64,000 nucleotides of DNA. It comes from Diaphorobacter sp. HDW4A (GTDB lineage: Bacteria; Pseudomonadota; Gammaproteobacteria; Burkholderiales; Burkholderiaceae_C). Below are positions 24,301 through 32,296 of this stretch, piece by piece; the first letter of the stretch is position 1, and each line of letters opens with the position of its first letter. The notes beneath the pieces were generated by a model. It did no database searches. It was given only the letters and a program-made list of their open reading frames with translations, and was not told the origin of the DNA. Location: the NCBI RefSeq assembly GCF_011305995.1, contig NZ_CP049910.1, forward strand, positions 1,116,001-1,180,000. Reading direction: 5' to 3'. A program made the position numbers and the translations under genes.

Positions 24301-25182
24301 CTATGCGCGGCCGTCCACCAGTTTGATCATCACTGGGTGGTAGTTCTGCGAGAAACCCGCCTCCTGTGTCCTTTTGAGCAGGTCACAGGTGTATTGCGCA
24401 ATGTGCGGTTTGAAGCCCGCTTCTTCGGCCAAGGCCAGAGCGAGCGACGCGTCTTTGAGCGCGTAGTCGACCGGGAACACTTTCTCTGGAAAGTTGTCGG
24501 GCACCATGTATTTCATGCCGTGGTTGCGCAGCACGAAGCTGTCGGCGGAACCTTTGGACAGGGCCTCGAACAGTTCCTTGCTGTCCATACCCGCCTTGCG
24601 CCCGATGGTCAGCACCTCCGCGAGGGCGTTCACGCTCATCAGCACCGTGATGTTGTTGAGGATCTTGACGATCTGCCCACAGCCCGTGCCGCCGCAATGC
24701 AGCACATCGCTACCCAAGTGCGAGAGCAGGGGCTGAAGCTGCTGGAACTGTTCTGGGGTGGCCCCCACCGTAATGAACAGCGTGCCGTTGACCGCCGCTT
24801 CCTTGGTGCGGGCAACCGGCGCGTCGACATATTCGATCCCTGCTGCCTTCACTTTTTCCGCGAGGGCGCGCGTTTTCGCCACGTCGCTCGTGCTCATGTC
24901 CACGATCATGCGCGGCTTCACGGCTGCGTTCAGCAGTGCTGTCGCAACCACTTCCACCTGCTTGATCGAGGGCAGCGAGAGAAACACCACATCGGCCTGC
25001 ACGGCCACGGCTTCAATGGAGTCGGCGGTCTTTGCGCCTTGTTCTTTCAGGCGTTCGATGGGGGCTGTGGTCTGGTCGAATATGGTGACGGGTAGCCCGG
25101 ACTTGCGCAGCAGATTGGCGCACATGGGTTCTCCCATGACGCCGAGTCCGATGAAGCCAATTTTCTGGATGGGGGTGTTCAT
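24301..25182 (-). CDS. 3-hydroxyisobutyrate dehydrogenase-like NAD(P)-dependent oxidoreductase
   Basis: The 293-residue protein has an N-terminal Rossmann fold with GFIGLGVMGEPMCANL, the substrate-binding region DAPVARTKEAAVNGTL (equivalent to DAPVSGG), GGTGCGQIVKILNN containing the catalytic Lys, and a helical C-terminal domain. This is the beta-hydroxyacid dehydrogenase family, which oxidises 3-hydroxy acids or reduces the semialdehydes. The DAPVARTKEAA loop differs from the common DAPVSGG and suggests an unusual substrate. It lies 27 bp downstream of the second Bug gene in the minus-strand catabolic arm. Confidence 0.93.
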   Translation of the reverse strand: MNTPIQKIGFIGLGVMGEPMCANLLRKSGLPVTIFDQTTAPIERLKEQGAKTADSIEAVAVQADVVFLSLPSIKQVEVVATALLNAAVKPRMIVDMSTSDVAKTRALAEKVKAAGIEYVDAPVARTKEAAVNGTLFITVGATPEQFQQLQPLLSHLGSDVLHCGGTGCGQIVKILNNITVLMSVNALAEVLTIGRKAGMDSKELFEALSKGSADSFVLRNHGMKYMVPDNFPEKVFPVDYALKDASLALALAEEAGFKPHIAQYTCDLLKRTQEAGFSQNYHPVMIKLVDGRA

Positions 25183-25209
25183 TTATGTTGTCTCCTGGAT
25201 AGGGGGTGT

Positions 25210-26220
25210 TCAGTCTTCAACCTTGATCTTCGCAGTCGCGACCAGGTCTTTGTACAGGCTGGTCTCGCGCTGGATGAAGGTGGAAAACTCCGTTGGCGAT
25301 GAGGCCACGGGTTGAAAGAACATCGACGAGAACTTGGTCACCACAGCAGGTGCCTGCATGGCCGTGCGCACTTCTGCATTGATGCGTGCGACGGCGGCAG
25401 CGGGCGTGCCCGTGGGCGCCCAGAAGCCGTACCAGCTTGGCATGTCGAAGCCGTTGAATCCGCTTTCGGCCACGGTGGGAAGATCGGGCAGGTCGGGCAG
25501 TCGCTTGGCGGTGGTGACAGCCAGTGCCTTCAGGCGTCCGCCTTTGACCTGCGGATAGGCCGACGCCATGGGCTCGATCATCGCGTGCACGTGGCCGCCG
25601 ATCAGATCGTTGAGCGCCGGGCTGCCGCCCTTGTACGGAACGATGGGCATCTTCACCTGTGCGCGTGATGCCAGCAGCTCAGCCGCGAGATGACCCGCTG
25701 CGCCATATGCGGCAGTCGCCCACTGCACCTCGCCGGGACGCTTGCGTGCGTCTTCCAGCATGTCCTTCAATGTGTTGTAGGGGCTGTTGGCGGACACCAG
25801 CACGAGTTGGGGCAGCGCGCCGACATAGGTGATCGGCGCGAAGTCCTTGTCCTGATCGTAGGTGGTGGAAGTCATGATCAACGGGTTCACCACCTGCAGC
25901 GATGCGTTCAGCAAGATGGTGTATCCGTCCGGTGGCGCGCGTTTGACGGACTGCGCGCCGATCACGCTGTTGGCGCCTGGGCGGTTCTCGATCACCACGG
26001 GCTGGTTGAGCTGCAACTGCAACTGCGGCGCGAGCGTGCGCGCCACGGTGTCTACGGAGCCGCCGGGTGGGAAGGGCACCACCAGTTTGATGGGCTTGTT
26101 GGGATAGTCCGAGGCGTTGGCGCGGCAGTAGGGCGCGGCCACCGTGCCTGCTGCGGCGAGCAGAAGCGAGCGGCGGCGCAGCCTTGGCGGCGGATGGTTG
26201 GGCGGGTTGTTGAATGGCAC
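25210..26220 (-). CDS. Bug/TctC-family periplasmic solute-binding protein
   Basis: This 336-residue binding protein has a Tat-like leader (PPRLRRRSLLLAAAGTVAAP), followed by the family phrases YPNKPIKLVVPFPPGGSVDTVART, NQPVVIENRPGANSVIGA and PPDGYTILL. It is placed between aldehyde dehydrogenase (22 bp) and the hydroxyacid dehydrogenase (27 bp) in one minus-strand operon, so its ligand is probably the substrate of that pathway. No TctA/TctB genes are nearby. Two Bug proteins in the same arm might bind substrate and a related compound, or one may act in signalling (inference). Confidence 0.93.
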   Translation of the reverse strand: MPFNNPPNHPPPRLRRRSLLLAAAGTVAAPYCRANASDYPNKPIKLVVPFPPGGSVDTVARTLAPQLQLQLNQPVVIENRPGANSVIGAQSVKRAPPDGYTILLNASLQVVNPLIMTSTTYDQDKDFAPITYVGALPQLVLVSANSPYNTLKDMLEDARKRPGEVQWATAAYGAAGHLAAELLASRAQVKMPIVPYKGGSPALNDLIGGHVHAMIEPMASAYPQVKGGRLKALAVTTAKRLPDLPDLPTVAESGFNGFDMPSWYGFWAPTGTPAAAVARINAEVRTAMQAPAVVTKFSSMFFQPVASSPTEFSTFIQRETSLYKDLVATAKIKVED

Positions 26221-26242
26221 GTTTGTCTCCTGGATTGTGGTG

Positions 26243-27721
26243 TCAGTTCTTGATGGCGAACGGATCGCGCTCGGCGTTGGAGAAGTCGATCATCACGTTG
26301 CGGGTCGTGAGATATTCGTGCAGACCGACCTCGCCGCGCTCGCGGCCGATGCCCGATTCCTTGAATCCGCCAAACGGTGCCTGCGCGGCCAAGGCACGGT
26401 AGGTGTTGACCCAGACGCTGCCCGCCTGCATGGCGCGGCTCACGCGCATGACGCGGTTGATGTCGCGCGACCAGATGCCTGCGGCCAGGCCATAACGGCT
26501 GTCGTTCGCCATGGAGATGGCCTGCTCTTCGGTATCGAATGGAATGACGGCCAGCACCGGGCCGAAGATTTCTTCCTGTGCGAGTTCGCTGTCGTTGCTC
26601 ACGTCGGCAAACACCGTGGGCTCGATGAAGTAGCCCTTGTCGAGACCCGGTCCGGTGGCGCGGCGGCCTCCTGTCACCAAGCGCGCGCCGACCTGTTGGG
26701 CGCGTTCGATCGATCCCAGAATGCGCTTGAACTGGGGCTCGTTGGCGACCGTGCCCATCTCGGTTTTCGGGTCCAGTGGATCGCCCAGGCGGATCTGCGC
26801 AGCGCGTTCCGCCACGCCCTTGAGGACCTGCTCGTACACGCCGCGCTGCACCAGTAAACGTGAGCCCGCCACGCAGGTCTGCCCGGTGGCGCCGAAGATG
26901 CCCGCGAGCGCGCCGATCACGGCCTTGCCGATGTCGGCGTCGTCAAAGATGATGTTGGGCGACTTGCCGCCCAGTTCCAGCGTCACGGGGATCAGGCGAC
27001 GACCGGCTGCTGCGGCGATCTCGCGACCGACGCCGGGGCTGCCGGTGAAGCTCACGCGCGACACGCCCTTGGCATTGACCAGCGCCTGACCGACTTGCGC
27101 GCCGCCCGTCACCACGTTGAAGACGCCTGGCGGAAAGCCCGCCTCCTGCACCAGTGCCGCGAATTCAAGGGTCGATGCCGATGCGTGCTCCGATGGTTTC
27201 ACCACCACGCAATTGCCTGCAGCGAGTGCGGGCGCGAGCTTGTTGGCGAGCAGCGACAGCGGCGAGTTCCATGCGGTGATCAGGCCCACGACGCCGTAGG
27301 GCTCGTACATCACATAGTCCAGCACATCGGGCTGGTCGAGCGGAATCTGCTGGCCATACAGCTTGTCCGCATAGCCCGCGAAGAAGCGCAACTGGCGTCC
27401 CACCCATTTCATCTGCGAGGAGGTCTCGCGGATCACTTTGCCGTTGTCGGTGGTCTCGATGATGGACATGCGCTCGGCCTGCGCTTCGATCAGCCCGGCC
27501 AGCTTGTTCATCAGCACCGCACGTGCGACGCCCGGGGTCTGGCGCCAGACGGTCTGGTAGGCGCGCTCGGCGGCGGCCACCGCATGCTCGACATCGGCGG
27601 CATCGGTATCGGGAATGTGTGCCCAGACTTCGCCTGTGTAGGGGTTCACGCTGGGCATGGTGCGCCCGTTGGAGGGGGCGACGTACTGGCCGTCAATGAA
27701 GAGTTGGTACTGTTGAGTCAC
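26243..27721 (-). CDS. NAD(P)-dependent aldehyde dehydrogenase
   Basis: This 492-residue enzyme oxidises an aldehyde to the carboxylic acid. The family landmarks are present: TAWNSPLSLLANKLAPALAAGN, the glutamate loop LELGGKSPNIIFDDAD and the nucleophile in GATGQTCVAGSRLLV. Full length is typical. It lies between the flavin reductase gene (124 bp upstream) and the second Bug gene. In the proposed pathway it would oxidise an aldehyde released by monooxygenation or by the hydroxyacid dehydrogenase; the substrate is inferred only from context. Confidence 0.95.
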   Translation of the reverse strand: MTQQYQLFIDGQYVAPSNGRTMPSVNPYTGEVWAHIPDTDAADVEHAVAAAERAYQTVWRQTPGVARAVLMNKLAGLIEAQAERMSIIETTDNGKVIRETSSQMKWVGRQLRFFAGYADKLYGQQIPLDQPDVLDYVMYEPYGVVGLITAWNSPLSLLANKLAPALAAGNCVVVKPSEHASASTLEFAALVQEAGFPPGVFNVVTGGAQVGQALVNAKGVSRVSFTGSPGVGREIAAAAGRRLIPVTLELGGKSPNIIFDDADIGKAVIGALAGIFGATGQTCVAGSRLLVQRGVYEQVLKGVAERAAQIRLGDPLDPKTEMGTVANEPQFKRILGSIERAQQVGARLVTGGRRATGPGLDKGYFIEPTVFADVSNDSELAQEEIFGPVLAVIPFDTEEQAISMANDSRYGLAAGIWSRDINRVMRVSRAMQAGSVWVNTYRALAAQAPFGGFKESGIGRERGEVGLHEYLTTRNVMIDFSNAERDPFAIKN

Positions 27722-27845
27722 TGTGTCTCCTGCTGGGGTTTGTTATGTGAGAGTGAGGTCGCAACGTTCCCGAATCCATCGTCGTTGCGGTCAAATCGAA
27801 AGTAAATCGGGAGTTGTGGCGCTTTCCATTTCCATGTGAAGTAGC

Positions 27846-28916
27846 TCACGCTGACTTCGCACCGAGCATGGTGGACAGGCGCTTGGCCGCACGCAGCAAG
27901 GCGCGCGGAACCTCTCCATCCCACGCCGGATCGAGTCGGTCTGCCGGGCAGGTAGTGGACAGCGCAATCGCCATGTCGCCGTTGGCGTCGAACACCGGCG
28001 CGCTGAATGCGTTCACCGTGATCTGATGTCTGTCTGATGGAGCCTTGCCGACCGAGCGCGCAAGGCCGTGCTGACGGACGTCGGCGAGACGTGATTCCAG
28101 CTCGGCCATGTCGAGGCTGCCGGATGTGCGGCGTATGGCGAGTTCTTCATCGACGGAGCGCCGTACCTGATCCGTTTTCATGAACGCGGTGAATGCCAGG
28201 CCGGTGGCGGACTGCGTGAGGTTCACCACCACGCCGGTCTGCAGATTCGGGCTCACAGGATTCTTGGACGGCTCCCAGCGCACCAGCGTGGGGCCGTGGT
28301 TGCCCCAGACGGCGATGCCGACCGTGCGTTGCCCGATCTCTTCGCAGATCTCCGGCAGCGCGGCGCTGGCGAGTCGCACGGCCTGCATGGCCGAGAGGTT
28401 GGCGGGTTGCGTGTCCTGGCTGACATGCCCGCCGAGATCATGCGCAAAGGTCACCATGTAGCGGCCCTGACCGAACGCCAGCGGGTTGCGGGTGGAGCGT
28501 TCCATGTGCTCGATCATGCCGATGAAGATGGTGTGATCACCGCCCGGATAGGCCGCCACCTTGCGGCATTGGAGATGGGCCGCGCTGCCGTCGATGACCG
28601 GCAGGCCGTCGATGCCTGCGCTGATCTTCACGCCCGCAAACTTGTCGACGCCGGATTTGGCGAACTGGTTGGCAATCGGAATCTGGTCGTCGGCCATGAT
28701 GTTGACCACGAACCGGTCCGCATCGCGAAATGCGGCATGGCTGCTCGATGTGTTGGCCTGACTCCAGAGAATGAGCGGCGGATCGAGCGACACGGAACTG
28801 AACGAATTGGCGGTCACGCCGAACGCGTTGCCGTTGGCGTCCATCGTCGTCACCACCGTCACTCCGGTGGGGAAGGCGCCGAGCACCTGGCGCAGATGCT
28901 TGCTGTCGAAATTCAT
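27846..28916 (-). CDS. Flavin reductase fused to an IclR-type effector-binding domain
   Basis: The N-terminal half (about 1-165; FPTGVTVVTTMD, GVTANSFSSVSLDPPLILWS, GGDHTIFIGMIEHME) is a split-barrel flavin reductase that would supply FMNH2 to a monooxygenase. The C-terminal half (about 175-356; GIAVWGNHGPTLVRWEPS, GLARSVGKAPSDRHQITVNAFSAPVFDANGDMAIALS) matches the ligand-binding domain of IclR regulators, but no helix-turn-helix is present. The fusion suggests that reductase activity is controlled by the pathway substrate. The gene is divergent from its probable monooxygenase partner at 29236. Confidence 0.92.
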   Translation of the reverse strand: MNFDSKHLRQVLGAFPTGVTVVTTMDANGNAFGVTANSFSSVSLDPPLILWSQANTSSSHAAFRDADRFVVNIMADDQIPIANQFAKSGVDKFAGVKISAGIDGLPVIDGSAAHLQCRKVAAYPGGDHTIFIGMIEHMERSTRNPLAFGQGRYMVTFAHDLGGHVSQDTQPANLSAMQAVRLASAALPEICEEIGQRTVGIAVWGNHGPTLVRWEPSKNPVSPNLQTGVVVNLTQSATGLAFTAFMKTDQVRRSVDEELAIRRTSGSLDMAELESRLADVRQHGLARSVGKAPSDRHQITVNAFSAPVFDANGDMAIALSTTCPADRLDPAWDGEVPRALLRAAKRLSTMLGAKSA

Positions 28917-29235
28917 GGGGTCGTGTCCTTAACTGTGTGCGAAACCTGAGCGAGCGTTGCTGCGCTTGGGAGTATGGGTTGTGAGTGGAGAGAGCTGCAT
29001 TGCTCGGTTGCTGCTTTGATGATGGTCAAAGTTTGAAACGCGAGGCGTCGCAAAACAAATCGCGAGCTTCAATTGATCTATAAGCGCCGGAAATGAATGA
29101 ACATATGCGGCATTTATTCGGCGGATCAATAAGTCCATCAGAGTCCAGAAATTGCCGTGTGCAGGGCTTGTGCGAATACTTCCAACCGTGCGCCGCATTG
29201 GCGCCCCGAGTCACCACCAAGGAAGACAAACGCAC
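28917..29235. other. Divergent regulatory region of the catabolic cluster
   Basis: This 319-bp gap separates the flavin reductase gene from the FMNH2 monooxygenase gene. It holds the 19-bp site at 29114-29132, 104 bp before the monooxygenase start. A good ribosome site AAGGAAG for the monooxygenase is at 29219-29225. No gene of its own is supported. Confidence 0.7.
29114..29132. promoter_or_regulatory. 19-bp shared site, first copy (TTATTC-N7-CAATAA)
   Basis: TTATTC GGCGGAT CAATAA is an imperfect palindrome (TTATT-N9-AATAA) that contains a T-N11-A core as in LysR-type operators. It agrees at 16 of 19 positions with the site at 34883-34901 upstream of the transporter operon and sits between the divergent reductase and monooxygenase genes. 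Confidence 0.6.
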
Positions 29236-30600
29236 ATGTCCACATCACCACGCCAAATGTCGCTCATCGCCTTCATGCAGGCCCAGAACTGCACGAACTA
29301 TGCGGGATCCTGGAGGCATCCATCGAGCATGACGGACTCGCTCAGTCCCGAGTACTACCAGCGCGTGGCACGCACGCTGGAAGAAGGGAAGTTCGACATG
29401 GCGTTCTTCGATGATCGTCTCGCCCTTCCCGACATCTACGGCAACAGCCACCGCGACACCGTGAAGTACGGCGTGCGGGCCACCAAGCTTGAACCCACCA
29501 CCGTGCTGATGGCCATGGCCATGGCCACATCGCGCCTGGGTCTGGGCGCGACATACTCCACCACTTACTACGAGCCCTATCACGTGGCGCGCCTGTACGC
29601 CACGCTGGACCTGATGACCAAGGGCCGTGTGGCTTGGAACGTGGTCACCTCGATGAACGATTCCGAAGCGGCCAACTTCGGCCATGAGGAGCATCTGGAG
29701 CACGATCTGCGCTACGACCGCGCCGACGAGTTCATGGAAGTCGTCATGGGCCACTGGGACACCTGGGCCGATGACGCGATCATCAACGACAAGGCCTCCG
29801 AGATCTACGCCGACCCCGACAAGGTGCGCCGACTCGACCACACGGGCACCTACTTCCAGTCGCGCGGACCGCTGTCCGTGCCGCGTTCGCAGCAAGGCAA
29901 TCCGGTGATTCTGCAGGCTGGTCAAAGCGGACGCGGTCTGGCCTTTGCTGCGCGCTGGGGCGAGGTGGTGTTCTGCAAATACCCGACGCTCGAAGGCGGC
30001 AAGAAGCAGTACAAGTCGCTCAAGGACGCAGTCGCCAACGCGGGGCGCGATCCCGCCAGCCTGAAGATCGCGCCCGAGCTCAAGATCATCGTGGGCGAGA
30101 CGGAGAGCATTGCCAAGGAAAAGCGCGACCTCATCGCCAGCCTGTCGCGTCCCATCGATGGGCTCACGATGATCGGCGAGACGCTGAACATCGACTTCTC
30201 CAATCGCCCGTACGACCAACCCTTCACCGACGAGGAACTGGCCGCCGTGTCGTGGCAGAGCCTGCGCGACAAGGTCGTTCAGGTGAGTGGCAAGAAGAAC
30301 CCTTCGGTGCGCGACTTTGTCGAGGCATCGGGTCGCGGAACGCTCAACGATGGTCCTTGCTTTGTGGGCACACCCACGCAGGTGGCCGATCAGATGCAGG
30401 AGTGGTTCGAGAACGCTTGCGATGGTTTTGTGCTCTCGGGCACCACCGTGCCAGGCACGTATGAGGACATTGTTCGTCTCGTGATTCCCGAGTTGCAGCG
30501 CCGCGGTATCTTCCGCAAGGAATATCCGGGCAAGACGCTGCGTGACACGCTGGGCTTTCGTCGGCCGAATGCAGGTGACTGGAAGAAGGGGGCGCAATGA
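29236..30600 (+). CDS. FMNH2-dependent monooxygenase, NtaA/SnaA/DszA family (luciferase-like)
   Basis: The start at ATG 29236 follows AAGGAAG. The 454-residue enzyme matches the family of FMNH2-dependent monooxygenases that includes nitrilotriacetate and EDTA monooxygenases. It has SWRHPS near the N-terminus, EPTTVLMAMAMATSRLGLGATYSTTYYEPYHVARLYATLDLMTKGRVAWNVVTS as a long match, then FGHEEHLEHDLRYDRADEF and VILQAGQSGRGLAFAARW. Such enzymes cleave C-N or C-S bonds or add oxygen using reduced flavin supplied by a separate reductase, here probably the gene at 27846. Its stop overlaps the next start (ATGA). The substrate is unknown. Confidence 0.93.
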   Translation: MSTSPRQMSLIAFMQAQNCTNYAGSWRHPSSMTDSLSPEYYQRVARTLEEGKFDMAFFDDRLALPDIYGNSHRDTVKYGVRATKLEPTTVLMAMAMATSRLGLGATYSTTYYEPYHVARLYATLDLMTKGRVAWNVVTSMNDSEAANFGHEEHLEHDLRYDRADEFMEVVMGHWDTWADDAIINDKASEIYADPDKVRRLDHTGTYFQSRGPLSVPRSQQGNPVILQAGQSGRGLAFAARWGEVVFCKYPTLEGGKKQYKSLKDAVANAGRDPASLKIAPELKIIVGETESIAKEKRDLIASLSRPIDGLTMIGETLNIDFSNRPYDQPFTDEELAAVSWQSLRDKVVQVSGKKNPSVRDFVEASGRGTLNDGPCFVGTPTQVADQMQEWFENACDGFVLSGTTVPGTYEDIVRLVIPELQRRGIFRKEYPGKTLRDTLGFRRPNAGDWKKGAQ

Positions 30601-31988
30601 GCACGGCCAGCCCACAAAACAAAGAGGTGCGGATGATGTCCGCCAGCGGGATTCTGGGCTACGGTTTTCCGGAAGCCTCGCTGAACACGGCACTGGAGCG
30701 CAAGCCGCACATGATCGGCGTGGACGGCGGAAGCTCTGACCCCGGGCCGCATTACCTGGGATCGGGCAAGACGCTCAACTCGCGGCTCGCGATGAAGCGC
30801 GATCTGTCGTTGCTGCTGCGCGGCGCGATTCGCAACGGCATTCCGATGATGGTGGGAACCTGCGGCGGTGCGGGCGCAGAGCCGCATCTGCAGGTCTGTG
30901 CCGACATCATTCGCGAGGTGGCGAGAGAGCATGGTTTGAGCTTCAAGATGGCGCTGATCCACGCAGAGCAAGACAAGGGATTCCTGCTTGAGCAGTTGGC
31001 CGCAGGAAAGATCCGCCCGCTCGGCAACGCGCCGGAACTTAAGGCGCAGGACATCGAGGGCGCGGAGCGCATCGTCGGCATGATGGGGCCCGAGCCCTAT
31101 CGGCAGGCGCTGGCGGCGGGCGCGCAGGTGATTCTCGGCGGCCGCGGAACCGACCCCGCGCCGTGGGTGGCGCTGGCGATGCACCACGGTGTTCCGGAGG
31201 CACCCGCCTGGTATGCGGGCAAGATGCTGGAGTGCGCCTGCAACGCGGCCATTCCGAAGAAACACGACTGCCTGCTGGTAACCGTGGGCGAGGACTTTGT
31301 GCAGGCCGAGCCGCTGAACCCGGAGTTGCGCTGCACGCCCATGTCCGTGGCTGTGCAGGCGCTGCACGAAAACGCCAGCCCTGTGATCCGCTATGAACCC
31401 GGCGGGGTGGTGCACAGCGAGAAATGCAATCTTTCGGCGATCACGGATCGCGTGGTGCGCATCACGGGCATGGAATGGAAGCCAGCGCCCTACACTATCA
31501 AGCTGGAAGGCGCGCGCCGCGTGGGTTTCAGCGCATTCACGATCGCCGCCACGCGCGACCCCGGACTCATCGGGCAGATCGACAGCTTTCTCGATTTTGT
31601 GCGCGAATCGACGGCCACCAAGGTCAAGGCGCTGGGCTTGGCGACGGAGGACTACCAACTGGTGCTGCGTGTCTACGGCCGCGATGGTGTGATGGGCGCA
31701 TGGGAGCCATCGAAAGACGCGAAGCCTATCGAGGTATCGCTGATCGCCGAGGTGGTCGCCACCACGCAGGAGATCGCCAACGCCGCGCTGTCGCTGGCGC
31801 GGGTGACGCTGCTGCATTCCGACTTTCCGGGGCGCATGTGTCGTGAAGGCAATATGGCCTTTCCGTTCTCTCCGTCGGATGTGGAGCGTGGCCCCATCTA
31901 TGAATTCATGCTCCAGCACGTCATCGAGATTGACGATCCGCTGAAGATGTTCCCCATTGAATACGAAACCGTCGGAGCCACCGCATGA
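30597..31988 (+). CDS. AtuA-family (DUF1446) protein
   Basis: This 463-residue protein has the acyclic terpene utilisation AtuA/DUF1446 signatures HMIGVDGGSSDPGPHYLGSGKT near the N-terminus, MVGTCGGAGAEPHLQ, and QVILGGRGTDPAPWVALAM further on. The biochemical function of the family is not settled in my knowledge. The gene is coupled by ATGA overlaps to both the monooxygenase before it and the DUF4387 gene after it, a pairing (DUF1446 with DUF4387) that recurs and suggests a two-component enzyme. Two ATGs 33 bp apart near the 5' end (30597 and 30630) leave the exact N-terminus open. Confidence 0.9.
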   Translation: MSTASPQNKEVRMMSASGILGYGFPEASLNTALERKPHMIGVDGGSSDPGPHYLGSGKTLNSRLAMKRDLSLLLRGAIRNGIPMMVGTCGGAGAEPHLQVCADIIREVAREHGLSFKMALIHAEQDKGFLLEQLAAGKIRPLGNAPELKAQDIEGAERIVGMMGPEPYRQALAAGAQVILGGRGTDPAPWVALAMHHGVPEAPAWYAGKMLECACNAAIPKKHDCLLVTVGEDFVQAEPLNPELRCTPMSVAVQALHENASPVIRYEPGGVVHSEKCNLSAITDRVVRITGMEWKPAPYTIKLEGARRVGFSAFTIAATRDPGLIGQIDSFLDFVRESTATKVKALGLATEDYQLVLRVYGRDGVMGAWEPSKDAKPIEVSLIAEVVATTQEIANAALSLARVTLLHSDFPGRMCREGNMAFPFSPSDVERGPIYEFMLQHVIEIDDPLKMFPIEYETVGATA

Positions 31989-32296
31989 CCCGGTTGAAAG
32001 ACATCGCCAAGGCCTGCAAGAGCAAGAATGCGGGGCCGTTCCACATCACGCTGGACATCATGTTCGACGATCTCAAGCTGTTCGAACGTGTGCGTGCCAC
32101 GGGCGTCATCCGCGCGGAACTCATTGCGCAGTTGTACGGGGTGCCCGTCGATTCGGTGCAGTTCACCGAGTACCCGCCCGCACTGGCATGGAAGGCCACC
32201 ATCGCGCGGCGAATTCCATCTGGCGCGGTGGGAGACACGGATATCTACGGCGCGCAGCAGCACGCACCATTGCTGGACATCGAAGTTCCCATCTGA
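31985..32296 (+). CDS. DUF4387 protein, partner of the AtuA-family gene
   Basis: This 103-residue protein matches DUF4387 from its first residues (LKDIAKACKSKNAGPFHITLDIMFDD). It starts inside the stop codon of the DUF1446 gene (ATGA at 31985-31988) and its stop overlaps the next ATG (TGATG at 32294-32298). DUF4387 is commonly encoded next to, or fused with, DUF1446 proteins, so it is probably a small subunit of the same enzyme. No catalytic role is known to me. Confidence 0.9.
   Translation: MTRLKDIAKACKSKNAGPFHITLDIMFDDLKLFERVRATGVIRAELIAQLYGVPVDSVQFTEYPPALAWKATIARRIPSGAVGDTDIYGAQQHAPLLDIEVPI

Noticed and set aside
29245..30693. Minus-strand frame of 482 codons
   Set aside because: It is antisense to the FMNH2 monooxygenase, a clear family member in the plus strand.
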